Shown: positions 37,010 to 44,805 of the stretch, piece after piece | Layout: every line of letters begins with the position of its first letter | How positions within the stretch are numbered: the first letter of the stretch is position 1 | Assembly: GCA_015478775.1 (NCBI GenBank) | Contig: JADMKP010000007.1 | Span: forward strand, 1 to 64,000 | Source: Fermentimonas sp. | Lineage (GTDB): Bacteria > Bacteroidota > Bacteroidia > Bacteroidales > Dysgonomonadaceae | Direction: 5' to 3' | DNA length: 64,000 bases | Position numbers and translations under genes: made by a program | Notes under the pieces: model-generated | Databases searched by the model: none | Told to the model about the DNA's origin: nothing | The model's input: only the letters and a program-made list of their open reading frames with translations

Positions 37010-38192
37010 ATGAATAAGATAAATTTAGCCATCCTCATTATAATTTCGATTATAACAACCCAAGATTGTTATGCACAAAAAGTACATACTCAACAAGGGA
37101 TAAAAATATTAATTCATATAGTTATATAGAATACAATAAAGCCAAAAACACCATAACAATATCATGGTCGGAGTTTGGCTCGTCGCAAAACTACAAAATT
37201 TCAAGAGGAAGGAGTCGCATGGCTACTAATTTTGAATTAATAGGCTCAACATCAGCGTTGATTTTCACTGACAATAATCCTAACACGAACAAGTACGAAA
37301 ACTACTACATATTGCAGACAGCCATTACTTATATTTAGATAGACCAAACTGGGAAGGACAACAGCAGTGGTATACCAGAAATACAATATTTCCATCTGGC
37401 AAGGGCTCAATGGGTGGTGCTTATAATTTTGTTTGGCAAGGAGAGATACAAGACTTACTCTCAGAATGGTATGTAGCGAAAGAGGGTGATACAGATGTTG
37501 AAATAAATGCAGCACTTAAGAATGGTAAAAACATATTCTTCACACCTGGTCATTACTCTTTAAATGCCCCTATCCAAGTTAACTGAGAAAATGCAATTCT
37601 TTTGGGTGCAGGTATTGCTTCAGTTACATTAGAACCTACTACAAATAATAAGTGGGGGTGTATATTCATAGATGACAAAGATGGTATTATTGTTACTGGA
37701 AATGATGTTACACTCTATGCATTGTTTGCTGAGCACTATCAAGAGTATGAAGTGCTGTGGTTGGGTGAGAGGGGTAGAACCTTTTTCTTTCAGAATGAAC
37801 CTCCTTATGATCCGCCTAACCAAGAGGCTTGGAGCAGCCAAGATGGTCGAGTAGAAGGATATGCTTCATTTAAAGTTGGGAACTTTATAAATGAGCACCA
37901 TAGTAAAGGATTTGGTTCATACGCTGTATTTACCGGAACCGATGGAAATGTTAATAAGAGGAACGCTTTTGAAGTTCCCAACAATCCTAAAGTAAAGATT
38001 GAAAAAATGTGCACCACACGATTTAGTGGGTCTGGCAATATTTCGAATGTAGTAAACCAAACAGGTTGTAGTACAGCAGAAGGTGTACAGCGAATATCTG
38101 AATATAATGATGATCAAGGAATCGAACCTTTCGATGAACAGTTTGACTTGTCAGATAAAGAGTCGTGGCCTTATTATATGGAGTGGGAATAA
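37010..38192 (+). pseudogene. decayed secreted beta-helix-type protein gene
   Basis: The ATG at 37010 starts a signal peptide (MNKINLAILIIISIITTQ, then CYAQ), but the frame closes after 40 codons. Coding continues in a second frame (about 37090-37320, ITISWSEFGSSQNYKISRG) and then in a third from about 37323 (SHYLYLDRPNWEGQQQWYTR). The third frame contains a TGA at 37584-37586 within APIQVN*ENAILLGAG and ends at 38192. The surviving segments (EWYVAKEGDTDVEINAAL, VTLYALFAEHYQEYEVLW, RTFFFQNEPPYDPPNQ) resemble large secreted beta-helix proteins annotated as coagulation factor 5/8-type or cyclase-like. Compared with those, roughly 100 residues seem missing between IDDKDGI and IVTGNDV. With at least two frameshifts, a nonsense codon and a probable deletion it cannot make the native protein. 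Confidence 0.85.
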
Positions 38193-38257
38193 TTTTCTGT
38201 TTGATTAAGAGATTATGCCCATAATTACATTTTTATATCATTAAACAAAATACTTTA

Positions 38258-38304
38258 AGAAGAAAAAGTCTTACAAGTCAATGACTTGTAAGACTTTTTC
38301 TTCT
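38258..38304. terminator. long perfect hairpin, bidirectional terminator
   Basis: A 23-base arm (38258-38280, containing AAAAAGTCTTACAAGTCA) is followed after one base by its exact reverse complement (38282-38304). A-rich and T-rich ends give a T tract on both strands, so it can stop transcripts from the tRNA-Ser side (- strand) and from the pseudogene side (+ strand). Confidence 0.8.
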
Positions 38305-38330
38305 TTCTATCTGCTATTCACATAGCATTC

Positions 38331-38418
<88 letters not shown>

Positions 38419-38542
38419 TTTGCTTATATTTCAATATATATTAAATCCGAAAAGCGAGTGCAAAGATATTACTATTTTCGAAAAGAAAAAACATTAACAA
38501 GGGATTATTTTAATCAAAATAATAAAAATCAATATTTCGTTG

Positions 38543-38550
38543 TATCTTTG
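38543..38550 (+). promoter_or_regulatory. -7 box TATCTTTG of the DEAD-box helicase gene
   Basis: TATCTTTG lies 24 bases before the ATG at 38574, giving a leader of about 19 bases. Confidence 0.6.
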
Positions 38551-38573
38551 TGTAAATTAGATACGACTTAAAC

Positions 38574-40367
38574 ATGTTATTTACAGAACTTCCACTTACC
38601 GATTCGCTATTAGAAGGCCTTGATGTTATGAATTTTAAAGAGGCCACACCTGTTCAGGAACAAGCTATACCTATTATACTAAATAAAAAAGATGTAATTG
38701 CTTGTGCACAAACTGGGACTGGTAAGACTGCTGCATTTTTACTCCCATTGCTTAATAATCTACAGACCGACAAACATAATGAGAATAAGGTCAATGCCAT
38801 TATTATGGCACCCACACGTGAGTTGGCACAACAGATAGATTCAATGATGGAGGGTTTTTCGTACTACACTCCTTTTTCATCTGTAGCAGTATATGGAGGA
38901 AACGATGGTGATGCATGGGATATTCAGAAAAAAGGATTAACTAGCGGTGCTGATGTTGTAATTGCAACACCAGGTAGATTACTTTCACATATCAATTTGT
39001 ATAATATAGACTTTTCGGGAGTAAAGTATTTCATACTCGACGAAGCTGACAGGATGCTAGATATGGGGTTCTTTGATGACATTATGAAGATTGAAAAACT
39101 GTTGCCTAAAGAGCGGCAAACAGTAATGTTCTCAGCCACAATGCCTCCAAAAATACAACAACTGGCTAAAACAATTCTTAGAAATCCAGAGGAAATTTCA
39201 ATTGCCATAGCACGTCCTCCAGAAAGCATTATTCAATCTACCTATATATGTTATGAGCCTCAGAAGCTGCAGATTTTGAAGAAATTATTCCATGAGAAGA
39301 AACCCAACAAAGTGATTTTATTCTCCGGATCAAAACAAAAGGTTAAAGATATTGCTAAGACCTTGCATCAAATGAAGCTATCTGTTGGAGAAATGCACTC
39401 CGACCTCGATCAGGCACAACGTGAACATATTATGCATGAGTTCAAAAACGAGAGAGTTGATATTCTTGTTGCAACAGATATTGTAGCCCGTGGTATTGAT
39501 ATCGATGATATCACGCTTGTAATTAACTTTGATGTGCCTTATGATGTAGAAGATTACATTCATCGTATAGGTCGTACAGCACGTGCAGGTGACTCAGGAA
39601 TGGCTATTACTTTTGTTGCACCAGAAGAGCAATATAGATTTGAGCAGATAGAAGAATTTCTTCAAAAGAAAATTTATAGAATCCCTGTTCCCACAGAGTT
39701 TGGTGGTGTACCAGAGTATAACCCAAGTAAAAACAAACGACAGAGAGGTAGTATAGCAAGTGCTTCAAAAAGAAGGAAATCATCTAAAGGAACAGTTGAT
39801 ACAAATGAAAGTTCTCCTAATAAAGGTGAAGGCCCTAATAAGAAAAGAACTCAGAAGCCACGAAACAATCGTACGGAAATTAAGAATAAACCAGATAATT
39901 TAAATCCGGATGGTGAAAACACAAAACTAGATGGCCTCACGAATACTGACAAAGCAAAGAAGTCACAGAAAAAACGCAAACCTAAAACTCAGCAAGATGT
40001 TGCTACAGACAATATAACTAGTAAGGATAATAAGACTAGTGCAGAAAATAAACCTCGTATTGATAAAAAGCATCGTACAAATAAAATAACTAAAGAGGAA
40101 AACAAACCTTTAAATGAGCAAAAAAACAAGAACAACCAAAAGTCAAATAAAAAGAATAATTTAGTACAGGAGAATAATACTCTAGGTTCAAAAAAGACAA
40201 ACGATTCTACTCCAAAAAAAGTGGTTAAAAAGAAGCTTGTAAAGAAACAAGATTTAGTTGATAATGTTTCATCATCGGAAAAAAAGGTAAAACAAAATGC
40301 TCTTGATAATAATGCAACTAAAAAGAAAAAGAGTTTCTGGGACTGGCTCCCATTCGGAAAGAAATAA
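38574..40367 (+). CDS. DEAD-box RNA helicase, RhlE-like, with long basic tail
   Basis: The first ~380 of 597 residues are a complete DEAD-box core: Q motif TPVQEQAIPI, motif I AQTGTGKTAAF, Ia PTRELAQQ, Ib TPGRL, II DEAD, III SAT, V ATDIVARGIDID and VI HRIGRTARAG. It would unwind short RNA duplexes with ATP, in ribosome assembly or mRNA turnover. From about residue 390 to the end the protein is low-complexity, dominated by Lys, Asn, Ser and Thr (RKSSKGTVDTNESS, KNNQKSNKKNN, VVKKKLVKK) and closing with KKKKSFWDWLPFGKK. Basic tails are common in this group and tether RNA, but at ~200 residues this one is long. It has its own promoter and terminator. Confidence 0.93.
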   Translation: MLFTELPLTDSLLEGLDVMNFKEATPVQEQAIPIILNKKDVIACAQTGTGKTAAFLLPLLNNLQTDKHNENKVNAIIMAPTRELAQQIDSMMEGFSYYTPFSSVAVYGGNDGDAWDIQKKGLTSGADVVIATPGRLLSHINLYNIDFSGVKYFILDEADRMLDMGFFDDIMKIEKLLPKERQTVMFSATMPPKIQQLAKTILRNPEEISIAIARPPESIIQSTYICYEPQKLQILKKLFHEKKPNKVILFSGSKQKVKDIAKTLHQMKLSVGEMHSDLDQAQREHIMHEFKNERVDILVATDIVARGIDIDDITLVINFDVPYDVEDYIHRIGRTARAGDSGMAITFVAPEEQYRFEQIEEFLQKKIYRIPVPTEFGGVPEYNPSKNKRQRGSIASASKRRKSSKGTVDTNESSPNKGEGPNKKRTQKPRNNRTEIKNKPDNLNPDGENTKLDGLTNTDKAKKSQKKRKPKTQQDVATDNITSKDNKTSAENKPRIDKKHRTNKITKEENKPLNEQKNKNNQKSNKKNNLVQENNTLGSKKTNDSTPKKVVKKKLVKKQDLVDNVSSSEKKVKQNALDNNATKKKKSFWDWLPFGKK

Positions 40368-40384
40368 AACAAACTGATATTTAT

Positions 40385-40428
40385 AAAAACAGGTGCAATA
40401 AGTAAAAATTTATTGCACCTGTTTTTTT
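40385..40428 (+). terminator. rho-independent terminator of the helicase gene
   Basis: AAAAACAGGTGCAATAA (40385-40401) pairs exactly with TTATTGCACCTGTTTTT (40410-40426) around an eight-base loop, followed by more T. Confidence 0.9.
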
Positions 40429-40441
40429 ATATACTCGATTT

Positions 40442-40567
40442 ATACTAGCTGAAAGTTCTGCTTAATTTAACTAGAAGTTCTGCTAATCTAACTAGAAGTT
40501 CTGCTAATCTAACTAGAAGTTTTGTTAACAACAATTGAAATTCTGCTTATACCAGTTGAAGCTCTGC
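40442..40567 (-). repeat. 21-bp tandem repeat straddling the stop codon of the gamma-subunit gene
   Basis: Six 21-base units follow each other on the - strand. Unit 1 (40547-40567) is the last seven codons of the oxidoreductase gamma subunit including its stop; units 2-5 (40526-40546, 40505-40525, 40484-40504, 40463-40483) and a degenerate unit 6 lie beyond it. Units 3-5 share ACTTCTAGTTA, and units 4 and 5 differ at a single base. Because the period is seven codons, the frame stays open past the stop and would read AEFQLLLTKLLVRLAELLVR and so on for 33 codons to a TAG. Confidence 0.88.
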
Positions 40568-41113
40568 TCTTTGCTCAATCTCTATAATACCCATTCCTCT
40601 AAGTATGGCTTGCTCGTTAACAGGCAATAAATGATGATGGCGCTCCGGAAGTGTTTCTTTAAGTCCTTTCATCACATTTTCTATCTTAAGCATAGGCGTA
40701 ACCTTCAGCAACCCGCCAAGAATAATCATGTTAAAGACCTTATTATTTTTCATTTTCATAGATTCTTCCATTGCATTTACACAGTATACATCAATATCTT
40801 TACGTTTCACCTTGTTATTTATACCATACTGATCGTAGATAAGCACACCACCAGGCTTTACTTTCTCTTCAAACTTATCAAGTGATGGCTGGTTAAGCAC
40901 TATTGCAATATCATAGTTGTTTACGACGGGTGAACTTATTGGTTCATCAGAAATGATAACTGTCACATTTGCAGTTCCACCTCTCTGTTCGGGACCGTAA
41001 GCAGGAAACCACGACACTTCCATATCTTCCATGATACCTGAGTAGGCAAGTATTTTTCCCATAGATAACACACCCTGTCCACCAAAACCGGCTATAACTA
41101 TTTCCTTTAACAT
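40547..41113 (-). CDS. korC: 2-oxoacid:ferredoxin oxidoreductase, gamma subunit
   Basis: The 188-aa protein is the pyruvate ferredoxin oxidoreductase gamma-domain type: [20 protein letters not shown] at the start, then [19 protein letters not shown] and [19 protein letters not shown]. With the alpha, beta and ferredoxin genes just upstream it makes a four-subunit enzyme that oxidatively decarboxylates a 2-oxoacid (2-oxoglutarate or branched-chain) to the acyl-CoA while reducing ferredoxin. Its last residues (AELQLV) and stop are unit 1 of a 21-bp tandem repeat that continues downstream in the same frame, so the original C-terminus may have been different. It starts 26 bases after the beta subunit. 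Confidence 0.9.
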   Translation of the reverse strand: MLKEIVIAGFGGQGVLSMGKILAYSGIMEDMEVSWFPAYGPEQRGGTANVTVIISDEPISSPVVNNYDIAIVLNQPSLDKFEEKVKPGGVLIYDQYGINNKVKRKDIDVYCVNAMEESMKMKNNKVFNMIILGGLLKVTPMLKIENVMKGLKETLPERHHHLLPVNEQAILRGMGIIEIEQRAELQLV

Positions 41114-41139
41114 TATATCAGATTAAAGTTTTTATAAAA

Positions 41140-41901
41140 TCATATATTTTTTAAATCTCCGATTGGAAAAGCCGGAAACATATTCTCAACCATCCAATCA
41201 TTGGCCCCAGCAGGTGTCATTTTCCAACCCGAGCTACAAGTAGAAACCACCTCCACAATTGAAGTGCCTTTTCCTGCTAAAGAATTTTCAAAAGCAAGCT
41301 TAATCATTCGTTTTGTCTTTTTCACAGCAGCTGCAGTGTGCACACTAGTACGAGTAGCAAGACAAACTCCATCTAGCAAAGCTAGCATATCAAGAATCTT
41401 TAGTGGTCGCCCCATTGTATTTATGTCTCTTCCGTATGGGCTAGTTGCAGTTGGCATATTTTCTAACGTAGTGGGTGCCATCTGCCCACCTGTCATACCA
41501 TATATAGCATTATTAATAAAAATTATAGCAATATTCTCACCTCGATTAGCAGTATGAATCGTTTCGGCTGTCCCAATAGCCGCAAGATCTCCATCGCCCT
41601 GATAGGTAAAAACCATCTTCTCTGGAAGTAGTCTTTTTACGGCCGTTGCAAGCGCCGGTGCTCTACCGTGCGCCGCTTCCTGCCAATCAATATCCAGGTA
41701 TTTATAAGCAAAAACTGCACATCCCACAGGTGCAATTCCTATTGTTTTTTCTTGTAAGCCTAGCTCCTGAATTACTTCTGCTACTATCTTATGTACTACG
41801 CCATGAGAACAACCCGGGCAATAGTGCATATAATTATCATTCATCAATTCCGGTTTGGTATATACCAGATTTTCAGGATTAACTATCTCGTTTTTATTCA
41901 T
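41140..41901 (-). CDS. korB: 2-oxoacid:ferredoxin oxidoreductase, beta (TPP-binding) subunit
   Basis: The 253-aa subunit binds thiamine diphosphate. It has YCPGCSHGVVHKIVAE near the N-terminus, IGIAPVGCAVFAYKYLDID, and a thiamine-pyrophosphate motif in YQGDGDLAAIGTAETIH with FINNAIYGMTGGQMAPTT supplying the metal-binding Asn. The ATG at 41901 is preferred to the TTG at 41907. It is the catalytic partner of the alpha subunit. Unusually, a 53-aa membrane protein gene lies between beta and alpha. Members of this group act on 2-oxoglutarate or branched-chain 2-oxoacids; the sequence does not settle which. Confidence 0.92.
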   Translation of the reverse strand: MNKNEIVNPENLVYTKPELMNDNYMHYCPGCSHGVVHKIVAEVIQELGLQEKTIGIAPVGCAVFAYKYLDIDWQEAAHGRAPALATAVKRLLPEKMVFTYQGDGDLAAIGTAETIHTANRGENIAIIFINNAIYGMTGGQMAPTTLENMPTATSPYGRDINTMGRPLKILDMLALLDGVCLATRTSVHTAAAVKKTKRMIKLAFENSLAGKGTSIVEVVSTCSSGWKMTPAGANDWMVENMFPAFPIGDLKNI

Positions 41902-41932
41902 TTTCAAAATCTTTTTTAAAGTGGTTATCTCA

Positions 41933-42094
41933 CTATCTTTTACTAAATCGGTAAATCAAGTAAAATAAAATTGCTGACCCCCCAAACCACCATGTTAATT
42001 GCATATTTTTTTCAGTTGAAAAATAAACAATAAATGTTGCTATAAAGGCTATCAAAAATAAAAGAAGAAAGATATTTCTTATTTTAGGATCCAT
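41933..42094 (-). CDS. small two-helix membrane protein in the oxidoreductase operon
   Basis: Between the beta and alpha genes a 53-codon frame runs from ATG at 42094 to TAG at 41933. It starts MDPKIRNIFLLLFLIAFIA and continues with FIVYFSTEKN, then WWFGGSAILFYLIYRFSKR. Two hydrophobic helices (about 8-25 and 36-49), with positive residues at both ends and a short polar loop, predict a small inner-membrane protein with both termini inside. It is on the same strand, 28 bases after the alpha stop and 31 bases before the beta start, so it should be co-transcribed. I do not recognise a family; it may tether the soluble enzyme or its ferredoxin to the membrane. Confidence 0.7.
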   Translation of the reverse strand: MDPKIRNIFLLLFLIAFIATFIVYFSTEKNMQLTWWFGGSAILFYLIYRFSKR

Positions 42095-42123
42095 AAAGAT
42101 TGATTTTAAAATTTACTATCAAT

Positions 42124-43209
42124 TTACTTTTCTGCAATATTCTCTTTTAATGCTCTGAGAACTTCATCCGGTGTAGGAACAATTCCACCCAATCGTCCAT
42201 AATGTTTTACCGGCACCTTACCGTTCACAGCTAGTCTCACATCCTCAACCATCTGTCCTGCGTTAAGCTCAACTGTAAGCATTCCCTTTACCCTATCAGC
42301 ATACTCATTAATTATCTTGCTCGGATAAGGCCAAAGCGTGATTGGTCTAATTAAACCAACTTTAATACCCTCTTGACGTGCCAAGTCAACAACTTTCATG
42401 CAAATTCTTGCAGCTGAACCAAATGCTACAATAATATATTCTGCATCAGAGCATTTAATCTCTTCATAACGAACCTCATTTGCTTCCACCTCTTTGTATT
42501 TAGATTGAAAACGAATGTTGTTTTTCTCCATCGAAACAGAGTCCAACTCCAATGAAGTAATGATATTAGGACCTCTATCGGGAGTTTTACCAAGAGTTGC
42601 CCATGGGCACTGATCTCTTATTTCCTGTTCTGTTCTTCTGCGTTTAAACTCAGGTAGTTTTACCTTCTCCATCATCTGCCCAATCACTCCATCTGTAAGA
42701 ATCATTGCAGGATTTCGATATTTAAAGGCAAGTTCCAAACCAAGACCTACAAAGTCGGCCATCTCCTGAACCGAGTTGGGCGCAAGTGTAATAAGCTTAT
42801 AATCGCCATGACCTCCACCCTTCACAGTTTGAAAATAGTCGGCTTGCGATGGTTGTATAGTACCTAACCCTGGCCCTCCTCTTTGCACATTCACAATCAA
42901 ACATGGAAGTTCCGCTCCAGCCATATAAGATATTCCTTCCTGCTTTAAGCTAATACCAGGACTTGATGACGATGTCATAGAATACTTACCACATGCAGCT
43001 CCTCCATAAACCATGTTTATTGCTGCAACTTCACTTTCGGCCTGTAGCACCACCATTCCAGTTGTGTTCCAGGGAGCTTCGGCCATCAAGGTTTCTATAA
43101 TTTCAGACTGAGGTGTAATTGGATAACCAAAATAACCATCTACTCCGTAGCGTATAGCTGCATGAGCGATAGCGTCATTCCCTTTCATTAAAGATATTTC
43201 TTCTGCCAT
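42124..43209 (-). CDS. korA: 2-oxoacid:ferredoxin oxidoreductase, alpha subunit
   Basis: The 361-aa subunit has the pyruvate:ferredoxin oxidoreductase N-terminal fold: MKGNDAIAHAAIRYGVDGYFGYPITPQSEI, ESEVAAINMVYGGAACGKYS, TSSSSPGISLKQEGISYMAG, and GGPGLGTIQPSQADYFQTVK. A C-terminal transketolase-like domain includes LIRPITLWPYPS and MLTVELNAGQMVEDVRLAV. It resembles subunits named VorB or KorA, so the substrate is a branched-chain 2-oxoacid or 2-oxoglutarate. It starts one base after the ferredoxin gene stop. Confidence 0.92.
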   Translation of the reverse strand: MAEEISLMKGNDAIAHAAIRYGVDGYFGYPITPQSEIIETLMAEAPWNTTGMVVLQAESEVAAINMVYGGAACGKYSMTSSSSPGISLKQEGISYMAGAELPCLIVNVQRGGPGLGTIQPSQADYFQTVKGGGHGDYKLITLAPNSVQEMADFVGLGLELAFKYRNPAMILTDGVIGQMMEKVKLPEFKRRRTEQEIRDQCPWATLGKTPDRGPNIITSLELDSVSMEKNNIRFQSKYKEVEANEVRYEEIKCSDAEYIIVAFGSAARICMKVVDLARQEGIKVGLIRPITLWPYPSKIINEYADRVKGMLTVELNAGQMVEDVRLAVNGKVPVKHYGRLGGIVPTPDEVLRALKENIAEK

Positions 43210-43210
43210 A

Positions 43211-43441
43211 TTACCCCACCCTTTTTTTATAAACAGTTAAACAAGCATCCGGACAAACATAACCGCAATTTGCGCATCCAATACAATTGGCCGGGTTTTT
43301 CATGTATACGTAGTGATATCCCCGATCGTTCACCTCACGTGGCTCTAACTCAAGCACATCGGTTGGACATGAAACCACACATAGGTCACATCCTTTGCAG
43401 TGATCTATGTTTACCTCCACATACCCAATAAATTTTGCCAT
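43211..43441 (-). CDS. korD: 2-oxoacid oxidoreductase ferredoxin (delta) subunit, 2[4Fe-4S]
   Basis: This 76-aa ferredoxin has two cluster motifs, CKGCDLCVVSCP and CIGCANCGYVCPDAC, each with four cysteines. It carries electrons out of the 2-oxoacid oxidoreductase encoded directly after it. It is the first gene of the five-gene operon, with a -7 box at 43470-43477. Two-cluster ferredoxins as a separate delta subunit are usual for this enzyme class. Confidence 0.93.
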   Translation of the reverse strand: MAKFIGYVEVNIDHCKGCDLCVVSCPTDVLELEPREVNDRGYHYVYMKNPANCIGCANCGYVCPDACLTVYKKRVG

Positions 43442-43469
43442 TATTAAATTGATTTTAGATTAATTTTTA

Positions 43470-43477
43470 CAAATATA
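43470..43477 (-). promoter_or_regulatory. -7 box TATATTTG of the oxidoreductase operon
   Basis: On the - strand TATATTTG fits TAnnTTTG and lies 29 bases before the ferredoxin ATG, predicting a leader of about 25 bases for the korD-korA-small ORF-korB-korC transcript. Confidence 0.55.
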
Positions 43478-43542
43478 CCTATTCTTGATGAGTTCCGAAT
43501 AGCTAAATCACTATTTTTCTCCAATATTATTGAAGAGAATTA

Positions 43543-44310
43543 TTAAGATGAATGTCTATTAATACTTTCACTCAAAATAGTGTAAATCTCTTTTATTTTA
43601 TCATCTTTTATCAACTCAAGATGCTTATTTATCACCTTTACATCTAATCTGATTGCAGGACCAGTTTGTGCTTTTTTCGGCTCCATTTCTAATACCTTAG
43701 CTGCCGTTTCAACAATTAAAGGCCTTAGCGCATCAAATTCAATCCCTCTTTCTCTTAGAATTTCGTTTGCTAAAGTAAACATATGATTCGAAAAGTTATT
43801 AGCAAATACGGCCGCCAAATGTAAATATTTTCTGCTCTCACTATCTAAAAATTTAACATCATCAGAAATTGTTCTAGCAAGAGATAAAAGGCTGTTTTTG
43901 GTCTCTATAATATCCCCTTCTATAAAAATAGATATTTTAGTGAAATCCATTTCCCTTTCCTTACTAAACGTTTGCAAAGGGTAAATAACACCATATCCAC
44001 CTCTATTCAATCTTCCCCCAAAGAGATTCATCGGTACGCTACCGGCAGTATGTGCCCATATCCCCGAAGTATCTGGCATCATCTTAACAAAACTTGGAAG
44101 TATATCGTCATTTAAAGAGAAGATATATAGGTCGGCCTCTCTATTTAGGTTATTTAAATCACTAATCGGTTCGGCAGAGACCTTATGGGCAAGAAGCTGA
44201 GCATTAGTATCTGTTCTACTATATATCTGAATAATATCACTACCTGCATTTTTCAATGCCATAGCCATATGTGTTGCCACATTACCCGAACCTATAAACA
44301 CTATTTTCAT
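43543..44310 (-). CDS. DUF2520/Rossmann-fold NAD(P)-binding protein
   Basis: The 255-aa protein starts MKIVFIGSGNVATHMAMALKNAG, a Rossmann NAD(P)-binding motif, and continues with SLNDDILPSF and HTAGSVPMNLF, then a helical C-terminal domain with AAVFANNFSNHMF and ETAAKVLEMEPKKAQTGPA. This is the DUF2520 family, related in fold to pyrroline-5-carboxylate and ketopantoate reductases; no reaction is established that I can name. The ATG at 44310 is chosen over the upstream TTG. It lies 15 bases after gldH on the same strand. Confidence 0.85.
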   Translation of the reverse strand: MKIVFIGSGNVATHMAMALKNAGSDIIQIYSRTDTNAQLLAHKVSAEPISDLNNLNREADLYIFSLNDDILPSFVKMMPDTSGIWAHTAGSVPMNLFGGRLNRGGYGVIYPLQTFSKEREMDFTKISIFIEGDIIETKNSLLSLARTISDDVKFLDSESRKYLHLAAVFANNFSNHMFTLANEILRERGIEFDALRPLIVETAAKVLEMEPKKAQTGPAIRLDVKVINKHLELIKDDKIKEIYTILSESINRHSS

Positions 44311-44325
44311 ACTCAATAAGGCACT

Positions 44326-44805
44326 TTAATATCCTTCCTTAAAAATTTTTACGCCTACCTTCTCAACTCCTTTTATTGGATCTATATTTATTAGTTGGAA
44401 TACCTTAAGTTCATAACTCCTTGTTGAGTCTAACCAAATATCGTTTTTATATGGTATAGATAGCTGACGTAGGTTACCAACACCCTTACCTAACGATTTT
44501 CCATGCTCATCGACAATTTTATATCGAATAGTATCACTACTAATAATTGTATCATTAAAGTTATGATCCACTCTTAGTTGAATATCACTAAATGGGTATA
44601 GCATTGAAGTAGTTAGCTCTAACGAGACATTGTATTCACCTATCTGATTAACATCAAGTGTGTCGAGCGAAAAGGTTAAAACCGAATCTCTGTACCAGTT
44701 CCCTTTTTCAATGTTTTGATAATGAAAATATAGCTCTTCCCTTTTACAGGATGCAAACAATATCAGTCCTGCAAGTAAAAAAAAGATGTTATTCCTGACT
44801 TTCAC
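44326..44805 (-). CDS. gldH: gliding motility lipoprotein GldH
   Basis: The 159-aa lipoprotein (ILFASC, Cys20) matches GldH: EELYFHYQNIEKGNWYRDSV, FSLDTLDVNQIGEYNVSLEL, a LRVDHNFNDTI segment and YELKVFQLINIDPIKGVEKVG. GldH was found as a protein needed for flavobacterial gliding and is retained in non-gliding Bacteroidales. Its start is GTG and overlaps the end of ricT by 17 bases, so the two are translationally coupled. Confidence 0.88.
   Translation of the reverse strand: MKVRNNIFFLLAGLILFASCKREELYFHYQNIEKGNWYRDSVLTFSLDTLDVNQIGEYNVSLELTTSMLYPFSDIQLRVDHNFNDTIISSDTIRYKIVDEHGKSLGKGVGNLRQLSIPYKNDIWLDSTRSYELKVFQLINIDPIKGVEKVGVKIFKEGY

Noticed and set aside
37584-37586. In-frame TGA as a selenocysteine codon
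   Set aside because: There is no selenocysteine insertion hairpin visible after it and the gene carries frameshifts and a deletion, so decay explains it.
39989-40372. - strand 127-codon Phe/Leu-rich open frame
   Set aside because: It is the antisense of the Lys-rich helicase tail, where AAA/AAG codons give Phe/Leu on the other strand.
40442-40567. Possible CRISPR array
   Set aside because: Units are directly abutting 21-bp repeats with no spacers, and no cas genes are present.
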